A DNA stretch of 64,000 nucleotides from Pseudomonas sp. Marseille-Q3773 (GCF_916618955.1 NZ_OU745390.1:2790001-2854000), one strand, 5' to 3'; positions 40,277-51,856 are shown, counted from the stretch's first letter. Program-made: numbers and translations. Notes: generated by a model from the sequence alone, not told the origin.

Positions 40277-40310
40277 AAAAACCCCGCCGGTTGCCCGGGC
40301 GGGGTTTTGT
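40277..40310. terminator. Bidirectional terminator after acsA
   Basis: AAAACCCCGCC (40278-40288) and GGCGGGGTTTT (40298-40308) form an 11-bp stem with A/T runs on both sides, 45 bp after the acsA stop in the leftward direction. Confidence 0.85.
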
Positions 40311-40353
40311 CGAACGGCGTACGCGTATCCGGAATTCCGAGTACCTGCCGCTA

Positions 40354-42315
<1,962 letters not shown>

Positions 42316-42655
42316 CTGTGTTACCTCGGTGTAATAGTTGTTTTTGTATGGAACCGTTTGTAACTGTACCAGAGCGACAAAAGCCATTCGACGTTGGTAG
42401 TAATTTGGTACGCCCGTTCAGGACGGCCGCTCTAGCATGCGCTTTACAGCGGTGACGAAGCGACAATTGAAGCGCTGCCCAGACGATTGTTACAGATTCT
42501 GTCAAAACACTTTATCAAAAGCCCCACTGTTTCACCCTTGGCGACAACCCTAAAATTCATTTCGCCAACAACGGCAAGGCGATTAACAACTGGTAACAGC
42601 CCCCACGAAGGCAAGCGTTAATCCCCGTCTTATCGATAGTTGAACCAGCAATACT
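42316..42655. promoter_or_regulatory. Divergent acsA / DUF2790 control region
   Basis: About 340 bp of AT-richer DNA between divergent genes, containing both promoters. I see TGTAACTGTACCAGAG and several AACAAC/GTTAC segments but no identifiable operator. Confidence 0.4.
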
Positions 42656-42676
42656 CGCGGCGCCATAAGCGCCGCG
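42656..42676. repeat. 8-bp hairpin in the leader of the DUF2790 gene
   Basis: CGCGGCGC, CATAA, GCGCCGCG is a perfect stem with a 5-nt loop, 35 bp upstream of the ATG at 42711. No T run, so it is more likely a leader structure than a terminator. Confidence 0.5.
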
Positions 42677-42710
42677 TGCCCCCTCACGACCTTAGACAGG
42701 TAAATGGAAA

Positions 42711-42965
42711 ATGAAAGCTTTACTGGTATTGGTACTTGGCAGTCTTTGCGGCGCGGCGATGGCCGGCGAAGCGAAAGAGGCCGAGCAGATTCCGGTTGAA
42801 CAGTACAACTATTCGCAGCACCTGGACATTGCCCGCGTCATTTCCATGAGCGAAGTGCCCAATGTGTGCGAAGTCGTGCCAGCCCGCATGACCTATGAAG
42901 ACTCCAAGGGCCAGAAGCACATTCTCGAATACCGCGTGATGGGGAACGGCTGTTCGAACGGCTGA
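42711..42965 (+). CDS. DUF2790 family small periplasmic protein
   Basis: An 84-aa protein with a signal peptide (MKALLVLVLGSLCGAAMAG) and the DUF2790 body: QYNYSQHLDIARVISMSEVP, CEVVPARMTYEDSKGQKHIL, EYRVMGNGCSNG. Two cysteines (in VCEVV and GCSNG) could form a disulfide. The family is abundant in Pseudomonas, often regulated by metals or stress; the function is unknown. It is divergent from acsA and monocistronic. Confidence 0.88.
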   Translation: MKALLVLVLGSLCGAAMAGEAKEAEQIPVEQYNYSQHLDIARVISMSEVPNVCEVVPARMTYEDSKGQKHILEYRVMGNGCSNG

Positions 42966-42979
42966 TCCTTGTGAATCGG

Positions 42980-43081
42980 GGGCCCTGCGGGCCCCATTCG
43001 CGGGCTTGCCCGCTCCCACCGGTACAGCGCCTGTGTTGAGTTTGGCGCGGTGCCTGTGGGAGCGGGCAAGCCCGCGAAGAA
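42980..43081. repeat. Hairpin and REP pair after the DUF2790 gene
   Basis: GGGGCCC-TGC-GGGCCCC (42980-42996) is followed by two inverted REP units: CATTCGCGGGCTTGCCCGCTCCCACCGG and its inverse CCTGTGGGAGCGGGCAAGCCCGCGAAG ending at 43080. They lie between the converging DUF2790 and phhR genes and may act as terminators. Confidence 0.82.
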
Positions 43082-43119
43082 TATTGCACCTGATTAACAG
43101 GTTATTAACCAACCGCTTG

Positions 43120-44679
43120 TTAATCTACCGACTTGCCCAACGAATAATCCCTCAACTTGTTGGCAATGGTCGTATGCGAAACACCCAGTCTTTTACCTAA
43201 AGCCCGACTACTCGGAAATTCCCCCATCAAACTTTCCAGCACCGCTTTCTCAAAGCGCCCGACAATCTGCGAAAGATCCCCCTCCAACGAGAATTCACCC
43301 AACGGTTGCCGCGCGCCATAATCCGGCAAGCGGATATGTTCACTCTTGACCACGCCGCCGTCGCATAACGAAACGGCCTGGAACAATACATTTTCCAGTT
43401 GCCTTACATTGCCCGGCCAATGGTACTGGGCAAGTTTGTCCATCGCCGCCGGCGCCAGGCGTGGCATGGCACAACCAATCTGCCGGCTGGCCTGGTCGAG
43501 AAAGTGCTGCACCAGGCCTTCAAGGCCATCCATGCATTCGCGCAAGGGCGGAATGTGCAGCGACAACACATTGAGCCGGTGATACAGGTCCTGACGAAAC
43601 TCGCCACGCGCGCACAATTCGGACAAATCCACCTGGGTCGCGCATATCACCCGCACGTCCAGGTACACCTCTTCATCGCTGCCTACGCGGCGGAAACAGC
43701 CGTCCTGCAGAAAGCGCAGCAGCTTCACCTGCAATCGCGGGCTCATCTCCCCTACCCCGTCAAGGAACAACGTGCCACCGGCAGTCAGTTCCAGCAGCCC
43801 CAGCTTGCCCTCGGCCCGCGCCCCTTCGAAGGCCCCTGGGCCATAACCAAACAACTCGGTCTCGGCCATCGACTCGGGTAACCCGGCGCAGTTCAGCGCC
43901 ATCAGCGGCGACTGGCCGCGCGGGCTGGCCAGGTGGCAGGCACGCGCCAGCAGCTCCTTGCCGGTGCCCGTCTCACCCTCGATCAGCAATGGCGCATCCA
44001 GTGGCGCCATGCGCCGCGCCTCGCGAACCACGGCAGCCATGACCCGCGAGCTCTGGAAGATGCTGTCGAAACCGCGCAGCTCCTGCTTGCGCACGTTGTA
44101 GATGCGCTCGCCGATGCGGTCGGCGCGGTGCAGGGTCAGCACTGCGCCGGCCAACGCCTCGCTGTCGTCGTGCTCGGACTGCAGCGGCGCGATATCGGCC
44201 AGGAACACATCACCCTTGACCTTGATACGCAGGCCGTTGATGCGCGACTTGTTGGCGCGTACCAGCTCTGGCAGGTCGAAGTCTTCGACGTAGCGCGCCA
44301 GCGGCATGCCCGGCACCTCGTCCACCCGCACACCCAGCAACTGGGCTGCCGCGCGGTTGGCGGCGACGATGCTGCCGCCCATGTCGATCGACAGCACCGG
44401 GAAGTCCAGCGCGCCCAGCAGCGCATTCAGCTCCATGTGGCGACGTTCGCTGGGCATCAGCCCCACGCGCTTGACGCCGAACACCCCGGCGATGGCCTCG
44501 AACTTGGGCCGCAGCGCCTGGAACTGCAAATTGATCAGGTTGGGGCAATGCAGGTAGATGGCGTTGCCATGGTCACCGCCCACCTCGCCGCGCAGCACGT
44601 TGATGCCGTACTCCACCAGCAGGTTGAGGATGTCGCGCAGGATGCCAATACGGTTCTGGCAATGCACTTTGATACGCAT
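43120..44679 (-). CDS. phhR: TyrR-family regulator PhhR
   Basis: PhhR activates phenylalanine/tyrosine catabolism genes in response to aromatic amino acids. The 519-aa protein has an ACT domain (residues 1-75), a PAS domain (about 80-145), an AAA+ domain with Walker A IEGETGTGKELLARACH and a C-terminal Fis-type helix-turn-helix (ALGKRLGVSHTTIANKLRDY). The GAFTGA loop is degenerate (GAFEGA), in line with the known ability of TyrR/PhhR to work with sigma-70 rather than RpoN. The ATG at 44679 (MRIKVHCQNR) is the family start; ten extra codons lie upstream in frame. Divergent from phhA. Confidence 0.94.
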   Translation of the reverse strand: MRIKVHCQNRIGILRDILNLLVEYGINVLRGEVGGDHGNAIYLHCPNLINLQFQALRPKFEAIAGVFGVKRVGLMPSERRHMELNALLGALDFPVLSIDMGGSIVAANRAAAQLLGVRVDEVPGMPLARYVEDFDLPELVRANKSRINGLRIKVKGDVFLADIAPLQSEHDDSEALAGAVLTLHRADRIGERIYNVRKQELRGFDSIFQSSRVMAAVVREARRMAPLDAPLLIEGETGTGKELLARACHLASPRGQSPLMALNCAGLPESMAETELFGYGPGAFEGARAEGKLGLLELTAGGTLFLDGVGEMSPRLQVKLLRFLQDGCFRRVGSDEEVYLDVRVICATQVDLSELCARGEFRQDLYHRLNVLSLHIPPLRECMDGLEGLVQHFLDQASRQIGCAMPRLAPAAMDKLAQYHWPGNVRQLENVLFQAVSLCDGGVVKSEHIRLPDYGARQPLGEFSLEGDLSQIVGRFEKAVLESLMGEFPSSRALGKRLGVSHTTIANKLRDYSLGKSVD

Positions 44680-44725
44680 GAGGGCTCTCGAAGCGCCGAG
44701 GTTTTTCAACCCAGCGCAGAAAAGT

Positions 44726-44816
44726 CGTAAAGATAAGCTGACAAAAACCGCCTAGGCATCAGCCAGATGCCTTGGATTTTCCGACACCTGCTGGGTTTTG
44801 TAAAATATTCGTTACA
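44726..44816. promoter_or_regulatory. PhhR/TyrR boxes between phhR and phhA
   Basis: TGTAAAATATTCGTTACA (44799-44816) is close to the TyrR-type consensus TGTAAA-N6-TTTACA. A weaker copy, CGTAAAGATAAGCTGACA, lies at 44726-44743, 73 bp (about seven helical turns) away. They are 118-209 bp upstream of the phhA ATG. Binding of PhhR here is inferred. Confidence 0.72.
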
Positions 44817-44934
44817 AAAACGCCACCGAGAGCCACCCCGCCCATCTCCTACCCCCGTGCAAAGCAGCCGGCGAGAGGATATTCCTTAGGCATGTCCTGC
44901 ACATAACAAGAAAAGCCCTCACCAGGAGAGCCAC

Positions 44935-45723
44935 ATGAAACAGACGCAATACGTGGCACGCGAGCCCGATGCGCACGGTTTTATCGACTACCCGCAGCAA
45001 GAGCATGCGGTCTGGAACACCTTGATCACCCGCCAGCTGAAAGTGATCGAAGGCCGCGCCTGCCAGGAATACCTGGACGGCATCGACCAGCTCAAGCTGC
45101 CGCATGACCGGATTCCGCAACTGGGCGAAATCAACAAGGTGCTGGGCGCCACCACGGGGTGGCAGGTTGCCCGGGTGCCGGCGCTGATCCCCTTCCAGAC
45201 CTTCTTCGAGCTGCTGGCCAGCAAGCGCTTCCCGGTCGCCACGTTCATCCGCACCCCGGAAGAACTGGACTACCTGCAGGAACCCGACATCTTCCACGAG
45301 ATCTTCGGCCACTGCCCGCTGCTGACCAACCCCTGGTTCGCCGAATTTACCCATACCTACGGCAAGCTCGGCCTGGCCGCCACCAAGGAACAGCGCGTCT
45401 ACCTGGCGCGCCTGTACTGGATGACCATCGAATTCGGCCTCATCGAAACCACCCAAGGCCGCAAGATCTATGGCGGTGGCATCCTCTCGTCGCCGAAGGA
45501 AACCGTCTACAGTCTGTCTGGCGAGCCAGAGCACCAGGCCTTCGACCCGATCGAAGCCATGCGCACCCCATACCGCATCGACATCCTGCAGCCGCTGTAT
45601 TTCGTGCTGCCGAACATGAAGCGCCTGTTCGACCTGGCCCACGAAGACATCATGAGCATGGTTGACCAGGCCATGCAGCTGGGCCTGCACGCACCGAAGT
45701 TTCCACCCAAGGTCGCCGCCTGA
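44935..45723 (+). CDS. phhA: Phenylalanine 4-monooxygenase PhhA
   Basis: PhhA hydroxylates phenylalanine to tyrosine using tetrahydrobiopterin-type cofactor, O2 and a non-haem iron. The 262-aa protein has the iron ligands His121 and His126 in PDIFHEIFGHCPLLT and Glu166 in YWMTIEFGLI. The product feeds the tyrosine degradation route elsewhere. CACCAGGAGAGCC provides a good ribosome site. phhB follows after 39 bp. Confidence 0.97.
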   Translation: MKQTQYVAREPDAHGFIDYPQQEHAVWNTLITRQLKVIEGRACQEYLDGIDQLKLPHDRIPQLGEINKVLGATTGWQVARVPALIPFQTFFELLASKRFPVATFIRTPEELDYLQEPDIFHEIFGHCPLLTNPWFAEFTHTYGKLGLAATKEQRVYLARLYWMTIEFGLIETTQGRKIYGGGILSSPKETVYSLSGEPEHQAFDPIEAMRTPYRIDILQPLYFVLPNMKRLFDLAHEDIMSMVDQAMQLGLHAPKFPPKVAA

Positions 45724-45762
45724 GCGACCTTGCCGATAACAACTCGAACCGGAAAACACCAC

Positions 45763-46119
45763 ATGAATGCCTTGAACCAAGCCCATTGCGAAGCCTGCCG
45801 CGCCGACGCGCCGAAAGTCACCGACGAAGAGTTGGCCGAGCTGATCCGCGAGATCCCGGACTGGAACATCGAAGTACGCGATGGCCACATGGAGCTGGAG
45901 CGCGTCTTCCTGTTCAAGAACTTCAAGCACGCCCTGGCCTTCACCAATGCCGTGGGCGAAATCGCCGAAGCCGAAGGCCACCACCCGGGCCTGCTGACCG
46001 AGTGGGGCAAGGTCACCGTGACCTGGTGGAGCCACTCGATCAAGGGCCTGCACCGCAATGACTTCATCATGTGTGCGCGCACTGACAAGGTGGCGGAGAC
46101 GGCTGAAGGCCGCAAGTAA
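45763..46119 (+). CDS. phhB: Pterin-4-alpha-carbinolamine dehydratase PhhB
   Basis: PhhB recycles the pterin cofactor of PhhA by dehydrating 4a-hydroxytetrahydropterin (DCoH family). The 118-aa protein starts [19 protein letters not shown] and carries the catalytic signature [20 protein letters not shown] with the WWSHSIKGL tail. Its frame opens 11 codons earlier in the phhA-phhB gap. Last gene of phhAB, with a terminator directly after. Confidence 0.96.
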   Translation: MNALNQAHCEACRADAPKVTDEELAELIREIPDWNIEVRDGHMELERVFLFKNFKHALAFTNAVGEIAEAEGHHPGLLTEWGKVTVTWWSHSIKGLHRNDFIMCARTDKVAETAEGRK

Positions 46120-46130
46120 TCACTGAACCG

Positions 46131-46156
46131 AATGGGGCCACAAGGCCCCATTTTTC
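46131..46156 (+). terminator. Terminator after phhB
   Basis: AATGGGGCC, ACAA, GGCCCCATTTTTC: a 9-bp stem with a run of five T, starting 12 bases after the phhB stop. Confidence 0.9.
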
Positions 46157-46310
46157 ATGCAGGAATTGGCCGCTGTTCGCCCGCAAAACCGACCGGCGAC
46201 CGGCAAAAAAACCAAACTGTCATCCAGACTTGTGTATCCTGCCCCAGCTTTGCGAAGCTTCAAACGCGCCTGGCGCAGACTTTTCACTCACACTTGCGAG
46301 GAACGACGAG

Positions 46311-46439
46311 ATGCATGAAATCCCGAATCTTCCCTTCCCAAGCCTGAACCCAGAAGAGCCAACCGTAACCGTTCACGCCGAGCCGGCTGCTGCCGCCGAG
46401 CAGGATGGTGACGATCAATCCAGCGCTGACCAGGACTAA
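46311..46439 (+). CDS. 42-aa acidic micro-protein
   Basis: The ATG at 46311 has GAGGAA at about 8 nt spacing. The peptide MHEIPNLPFPSLNPEEPTVT is followed by an Ala/Glu/Asp-rich tail ending SSADQD, with no membrane or signal segment. The amino-acid composition (Pro/Glu/Asp) suggests a disordered acidic peptide. It is on the same strand as the yhhS-type gene 90 bp downstream. No family is recognised; reality is supported only by the SD site, in-frame length and placement. Confidence 0.45.
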   Translation: MHEIPNLPFPSLNPEEPTVTVHAEPAAAAEQDGDDQSSADQD

Positions 46440-46455
46440 CCGCGCAACCCCGACT

Positions 46456-46505
46456 GTGTGAAAACGGCTGACCTGCGGGCTACCCCCGTCATCACGTTTT
46501 CACAC
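46456..46505. repeat. 11-bp inverted repeat before yhhS
   Basis: GTGTGAAAACG (46456-46466) is repeated in inverse as CGTTTTCACAC (46495-46505), 28 nt apart. It lies between the micro-ORF stop and the MFS gene start at 46530. No T run follows, so an operator or mRNA hairpin is possible, but neither is shown. Confidence 0.7.
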
Positions 46506-46529
46506 CGTCCAGAACCCACGTAGGCCCCC

Positions 46530-47717
46530 ATGCCCGACTCACCGCGCCCCCTTGCGGTCACCCTGCAAGTCGTCTCCATCGTCCTCTTCACCTTCATCGG
46601 CTACCTGAACATCGGCATCCCTCTGGCCGTGTTGCCTGGCTATGTGCACGACGACCTGGGCTTCGGCGCCGTGGTCGCGGGCCTGGTGATCAGCGTGCAA
46701 TACCTGGCTACCCTGCTCAGCCGCCCCACGGCCAGCCGCATCATCGACAACCACGGCAGCAAGAAGGCGGTCCTGTATGGCCTGGCGGGGTGCGGCCTCA
46801 GCGGGGTGTTCATGCTGGCCTGCGCCTTTCTTACCCACCTGCCCTGGCTGAGCCTGGCCAGCCTGCTGGCCGGCCGCCTGGTGCTGGGCAGTGCCGAAAG
46901 CCTGGTGGGGTCGGGTTCGATCGGCTGGGGCATCGGCCGGGTCGGTGCCGAACATACCGCCAAGGTCATCTCCTGGAACGGCATCGCCAGCTACGGCGCA
47001 CTGGCCATCGGCGCCCCGCTGGGGGTGCTGATGGTCAAGGGCCTGGGGCTGTGGAGCATGGGCGCTAGCATCATCCTGCTGTGTGCGCTCGGCCTGCTGC
47101 TGGCCTGGCCCCGGCAGGCGGCGCCGATCGTCAGCGGCGTGCGCCTGCCGTTCCTGCGCGTGCTGGGCAAAGTGTTCCCGCACGGTTCGGGGCTGGCCCT
47201 GGGCTCGATCGGCTTCGGCACCATCGCCACTTTCATCACCCTGTACTATGCCAGCCGCGGCTGGGCCAATGCTGCGCTGACCCTGAGCCTGTTTGGCGCC
47301 AGCTTCATCAGCGCACGGCTGCTGTTCGGCAACTTGATCAACCGGATTGGCGGGTTCCGCGTGGCGATTGCCTGCCTGTCGGTAGAAACGCTTGGGCTGC
47401 TGATGCTGTGGCTGGCACCGAGTGCCGAACTGGCGCTGGCAGGCGCCGCACTGAGCGGGTTCGGCTTCTCGCTGGTGTTCCCGGCGCTCGGCGTGGAGGC
47501 AGTGAACCAGGTATCGGCGGCCAACCGCGGGGCTGCGGTCGGGGCCTATTCGCTGTTCATCGACTTGTCGCTGGGGGTGACCGGGCCGCTGGTGGGCGCG
47601 GTGGCGGCGGGGTTCGGCTTTGCTTCGATGTTTCTGTTCGCGGCGGCGGCGGCGGCTTGCGGGCTGGTGTTGAGCCTGTACCTGTACCGGCAGGTGCGTC
47701 AGAAGCAGTATCGGTAA
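46530..47717 (+). CDS. MFS transporter, YhhS-like
   Basis: A 395-aa protein with about 12 membrane segments, beginning [20 protein letters not shown], the [20 protein letters not shown] loop and [20 protein letters not shown]. These match the YhhS/YfcJ group of MFS drug/arabinose-type exporters. The substrate cannot be told from sequence. The 11-bp inverted repeat lies just before its start. The ribosome site (TAGGCCCCC) is weak. Confidence 0.85.
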   Translation: MPDSPRPLAVTLQVVSIVLFTFIGYLNIGIPLAVLPGYVHDDLGFGAVVAGLVISVQYLATLLSRPTASRIIDNHGSKKAVLYGLAGCGLSGVFMLACAFLTHLPWLSLASLLAGRLVLGSAESLVGSGSIGWGIGRVGAEHTAKVISWNGIASYGALAIGAPLGVLMVKGLGLWSMGASIILLCALGLLLAWPRQAAPIVSGVRLPFLRVLGKVFPHGSGLALGSIGFGTIATFITLYYASRGWANAALTLSLFGASFISARLLFGNLINRIGGFRVAIACLSVETLGLLMLWLAPSAELALAGAALSGFGFSLVFPALGVEAVNQVSAANRGAAVGAYSLFIDLSLGVTGPLVGAVAAGFGFASMFLFAAAAAACGLVLSLYLYRQVRQKQYR

Positions 47718-47757
47718 CAGCCGGGGGGGCGCGCCAAGCGCCCCGAAGCCATGAAAC

Positions 47758-50700
47758 CTAGCGCTGGGCGTATTGCAACACCACCTCCAGCGGGTGACGC
47801 ATCTGCCGCTCGGTCATGCGCTTGACCTGGCTGCGGCAGGAATACCCTGTCGCCAGCGCCTCGCCTTCCTTGTCCAGCTTGGTCGCCCAGCTCTGTTCGA
47901 AGATGGTCCGCGATGTGTCCTGGTTACGCGCCTCGTGCCCATAGGTACCGGACATCCCGCAGCAGCCAGTGGCCTCGGTCACCAGCTTCAGCCCCAGGCG
48001 GGCGAACACCTGCTCCCATTGCCGGGTGCTGGCCGGCACATTGGTCTTCTCGGTGCAGTGTGCCATCAGGCGGAAGCTGGCCGACGCAGTCGGCGCCTGC
48101 TCCGGCAGCACATCCATCAACCACTCCTGCGGCAACAGGACTTTCGGGCAACCGTCCAGCCCCGGGACCTTCTGGTACTCCTGGCGGTACACCAGGGTCA
48201 TCGCCGGGTCCAGGCCCACCAGCGGCACGCCGCAGTCAGCCAGGGCCTTGAGCTGGGTGGCGTTGCGGATCGCCGCCTTGGCGAACGCGCCGAGGAAGCC
48301 CTGCACATGCAGCGGCTTGCCGTTGGCGCTGTACGGGGCCAGGAATACGCGGTGGCCCAGGCGGTGCGCCAGGTCGATGAAGGCCGACAGCAGTGGCGTC
48401 TCGAAGTAGCGGGTGAAGGCGTCCTGCACCAGCACGATGCTGCGTTCACGCTGGGCCGGGGTCAGCTCACGCAGGGCCGGCACACTGGCCACGCCGACAC
48501 GGCAGCGGGCCAGGGTGGCCTGGAAGTTGAAGCGGCTGAGCAACGGGCTGTCGACCATACCGATCCGGTCAGCCAGCAGCTTGCTCACCCACTTCGAGCC
48601 CATCACCGCGTTGTACAACCCCGGCGCGTGGGCCAGGTACGGGATGGTGAACTCCAGCGAACCGATCAGGTAGTCACGCAGCGGGCGCTGGTAGCGGCCG
48701 TGGTACAGCTCGAGGAAGCGCGAGCGGAAGTCCGGCACGTTGACCTTGATCGGGCATTGCCCGGCGCATGACTTGCACGCCAGGCAGCCGGCCATGGCGT
48801 CGTACACTTCATGGGAGAAATCTTCCTGCCCCTGGCGGCGCGCGCGGTTGTTGCGCAGGCGCGCCGGCAGGCCCTTGAGCCACGACACCTGGTTACGCGC
48901 CGCAGCCAGGACATCGATGTTCGCCTCGCCCTGCAGGCGCAGCCACTCACGCATCAACGAGGCGCGGCCCTTGGGCGAATGCTGGCGTTCGCGGGTGGCC
49001 TTCCACGACGGGCACATGGCGTCGTTGGGGTCGTAGTTGTAGCAGGCGCCGTTGCCGTTGCAATGCACGGCGCTGCCGAAGTCCTGCCACACGCGCTCGT
49101 CGATGGTGCGGTCGAGGTCGCCGCGCAGGGTCACGCCATCAACCTTGGTCAGGCCCTCGGCGCTGTCCGGCGGGGTGCAGATCTTGCCGGGGTTGAGCTG
49201 GTTGTGCGGGTCGAAGGCGCCTTTCAGGCGCTGCAGCGCCGGGTACAGCTCGCCGAAGTACTCCGGCACGTACTCCGAACGCAGGCCCTTGCCATGCTCG
49301 CCCCACAGCAGGCCACCGTAGCTGCGGGTCAACGCCGCCACGGCATCGGAGATCGGTTTGACCAGCGCCGCCTGGGCCGGGTCCTTCATGTCCAGCGCCG
49401 GGCGCACGTGCAGCACACCGGCGTCGACGTGGCCGAACATGCCATAGGCCAGGCCGTAGCCATCGAGCAGCGCGCGGAAGTCGGCGATATAGTCGGCCAG
49501 TTGTTCTGGCGGTACCGCAGTGTCCTCGACGAACGGCTGCGGGCGCACTTCGCCTTCGACGTTGCCCAGCAAGCCCACCGAACGTTTACGCATGGTATAG
49601 ACGCGGGTCACCGCTTCGGCGCCCTCGGCCAGGGTGTGGCCCAGGCGCTCGACACTGGTGTCGCTCTGCAGGTGCTGAATGAACGCCTGCACCCTGGCAT
49701 TGACCTCGGCAGGTTCGTCGCCACAGAACTCCACCAGGTTGATGCCCAGGGTCGGGCGCTCGGGGTCGGCCGGGAAGTATTCGGCAACGCTGTGCCAGAC
49801 GATGTCCTTCATCGCCAGCATCAGCACCTTGGAGTCGACGGTCTCGATCGACAGCGGCTTGTGCGCCATCAGCGCGTTGGCGTCGCGCAGGGCATCCATG
49901 AAGCTGCTGTAGCGGACGTTGACCAGCACGGCATACTTGGGGATCGGCAGCACATTGAGCTTGGCTTCGACCACATAGCCCAACGAACCTTCGGCACCGC
50001 ACAGCACGCTGTTGAGGTTGAAACGGCCCTGTTCGTCGCGCAGGTGCGCCAGGTCGTAGCCGGTCAGGCAGCGGTTGAGCCTGGGGAACGTGGTTTCGAT
50101 CAGGTCAGCCTGGGTTTCCTGGATCTCCCGTGCCATGCGGTACACCTCGCCGACCCGGCCGGGTGCCGCACACGCCTGCTCCAGCGTGGCATCGTCGATC
50201 GGCAGGCTGTGCAGGCGCTCACCACCGAGCAGCACGCTGTGCAGCTCCAGGACGTGGTCGCGGGTCTTGCCATAGGTGCAACTGCCCTGGCCACTGGCAT
50301 CGGTGTTGATCATGCCGCCGACGGTGGCACGGTTGGAGGTGGACAGCTCCGGCGCGAAGAACAGGCCGTAAGGCTTGAGCGCGGCGTTGAGCTGGTCCTT
50401 GACCGTACCGGCCTGCACCCGTACCCAGCGTTCCTCGACGTTGATTTCGAGAATCTTGTTCATGTGCCGCGACAGGTCGACGACGATACCGTCGGTCAGC
50501 GACTGGCCATTGGTGCCGGTACCGCCGCCGCGCGGGGTCAGCTTGACCTGGCGAAAACGCGGCTCGCCCATCAGCGTGGCGACCCGCACCACGTCGTCGG
50601 CATCCAGCGGGAACACCGCCGCCTGCGGCAAGCGCTGGTAGATCGAGTTGTCGGTGGCCAATACCGTGCGGGTAGCGTAGTCGGCACTGATCTGGCCACG

Positions 50701-50778
50701 GAAGCCACTGCTGCGCAGGGCTTCGAGGAATTCGGGGTAGTTGGTGCTCGGCGCAACGGTCGGCAGCTGGGCGATCAT
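47758..50778 (-). CDS. ydiJ: YdiJ-type FAD/Fe-S D-2-hydroxyacid dehydrogenase
   Basis: The 1006-aa protein fuses a PCMH-type FAD domain (residues about 30-250, PRGGGTGTNGQSLTDGIVVD), an FAD-linked oxidase C-terminal part (about 270-540), and Fe-S segments: CNGNGACYNYDPNDAMCPSW, CLACKSCAGQCPIKVN, and the C-terminal CCG motif region TGCCGMSGTYGHE. It resembles E. coli YdiJ, reported as a D-2-hydroxyglutarate dehydrogenase; the electron acceptor is presumably a quinone or flavoprotein. It is divergent from a LysR gene, which may regulate it. Confidence 0.88.
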   Translation of the reverse strand: MIAQLPTVAPSTNYPEFLEALRSSGFRGQISADYATRTVLATDNSIYQRLPQAAVFPLDADDVVRVATLMGEPRFRQVKLTPRGGGTGTNGQSLTDGIVVDLSRHMNKILEINVEERWVRVQAGTVKDQLNAALKPYGLFFAPELSTSNRATVGGMINTDASGQGSCTYGKTRDHVLELHSVLLGGERLHSLPIDDATLEQACAAPGRVGEVYRMAREIQETQADLIETTFPRLNRCLTGYDLAHLRDEQGRFNLNSVLCGAEGSLGYVVEAKLNVLPIPKYAVLVNVRYSSFMDALRDANALMAHKPLSIETVDSKVLMLAMKDIVWHSVAEYFPADPERPTLGINLVEFCGDEPAEVNARVQAFIQHLQSDTSVERLGHTLAEGAEAVTRVYTMRKRSVGLLGNVEGEVRPQPFVEDTAVPPEQLADYIADFRALLDGYGLAYGMFGHVDAGVLHVRPALDMKDPAQAALVKPISDAVAALTRSYGGLLWGEHGKGLRSEYVPEYFGELYPALQRLKGAFDPHNQLNPGKICTPPDSAEGLTKVDGVTLRGDLDRTIDERVWQDFGSAVHCNGNGACYNYDPNDAMCPSWKATRERQHSPKGRASLMREWLRLQGEANIDVLAAARNQVSWLKGLPARLRNNRARRQGQEDFSHEVYDAMAGCLACKSCAGQCPIKVNVPDFRSRFLELYHGRYQRPLRDYLIGSLEFTIPYLAHAPGLYNAVMGSKWVSKLLADRIGMVDSPLLSRFNFQATLARCRVGVASVPALRELTPAQRERSIVLVQDAFTRYFETPLLSAFIDLAHRLGHRVFLAPYSANGKPLHVQGFLGAFAKAAIRNATQLKALADCGVPLVGLDPAMTLVYRQEYQKVPGLDGCPKVLLPQEWLMDVLPEQAPTASASFRLMAHCTEKTNVPASTRQWEQVFARLGLKLVTEATGCCGMSGTYGHEARNQDTSRTIFEQSWATKLDKEGEALATGYSCRSQVKRMTERQMRHPLEVVLQYAQR

Positions 50779-50930
50779 CGAAGGATGGCCTCTTGATATA
50801 GGCTAATTCACGGGATTCCTGTCGCTCCGGCATGAGTGAAGGCATGCGGGGATGACGTATAGGCCAATGTTCCTGTAGTTTCGCGTCAGGGGCAAACGGA
50901 TAATCCTGCCGCTATCGATGACTTCCATGA

Positions 50931-51815
50931 ATGAATTACCGCCACCTTACCCCGTCGATGTCGCTGCTGCTGGCTTTCGAGGCTGCCGCCCGACATGAAA
51001 GCTATACCCGCGCCGCCGCCGAACTGTCGCTGACCCAGAGCGCAGTCAGCCGCCAGGTACAGGCACTGGAACAGCAGCTGGGGCTGACCCTGTTCCGCCG
51101 TGAAGGGCGCCAGGTGCAACTCACCGATGTCGGGCGCCTGTACCAACGCGAACTCAGCGAGGCCCTGGGGCGCATCCGCAGTGCCACCCTACAGGCATTG
51201 GCCTACCAGTCGGGGGTCGGCACCTTGCGCCTGGCCACCCTGCCCACCTTCGGCTCGAAGTGGCTGCTGCCGCGGCTGCACACATTCTACAGCGCCCACC
51301 CGGGCATGTTGGTGCACATTCATTCACGCATCGAAGCCATCAATTTCGACACCAGCGAGATCGACGCCGCCATCGGCGTGGCCAGCCACGACCTGCCGGG
51401 GCTGGTCTGCCATCGCCTGCATGCCGAGCAACTGGTGGTGATCCTGCCGCCGGAAGCTGGCGCGGATGGCCAGGGCTGGAGCCCGGCCCGGATCAGTGAA
51501 GAGGTGCTGCTGAACGTTGCCAACAACCCGCATGCCTGGGGCGAGTGGTTCTCGCACCATGGCCTGGCGCACCGGGCGATGCGCCTGGGGCCGAGCTTCG
51601 AGCTGACCTCGCACCTGATCCAGGCGGTACGGGCCGGTATCGGCATCGGCCTGGTGCCGCGCATTCTGGTGGAAGAGGAGCTGACCAAGGGCGAGCTGTA
51701 CAGCCCCGGCGAGGCGTTTGCCAGCCAACGCAGCTATTACCTGATCTACCCACCGAGGAACGAGGCATTGCCATCGTTGCGGGCATTCAGAAGCTGGTTG
51801 CTCGAACAGATCTGA
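50931..51815 (+). CDS. LysR-family transcriptional regulator
   Basis: A 294-aa LTTR with the N-terminal winged HTH (LLLAFEAAARHESYTRAAAE, LSLTQSAVSRQVQALEQQL) and a C-terminal periplasmic-binding-like effector domain. By sequence it looks like the GcvA/AmpR branch. The target is probably the divergent ydiJ-type gene 152 bp away, or itself; the ligand is not known. It converges on aroP across a bidirectional terminator. Confidence 0.88.
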   Translation: MNYRHLTPSMSLLLAFEAAARHESYTRAAAELSLTQSAVSRQVQALEQQLGLTLFRREGRQVQLTDVGRLYQRELSEALGRIRSATLQALAYQSGVGTLRLATLPTFGSKWLLPRLHTFYSAHPGMLVHIHSRIEAINFDTSEIDAAIGVASHDLPGLVCHRLHAEQLVVILPPEAGADGQGWSPARISEEVLLNVANNPHAWGEWFSHHGLAHRAMRLGPSFELTSHLIQAVRAGIGIGLVPRILVEEELTKGELYSPGEAFASQRSYYLIYPPRNEALPSLRAFRSWLLEQI

Positions 51816-51856
51816 CGTGTGGCGCTGGCTGCCGGCGACAGGGCCGCCACAGGCAA

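Noticed and set aside
46456..46505. Terminator of the micro-ORF
   Set aside because: The arms are perfect but the loop is 28 nt and no T run follows, so a simple intrinsic terminator is unlikely.
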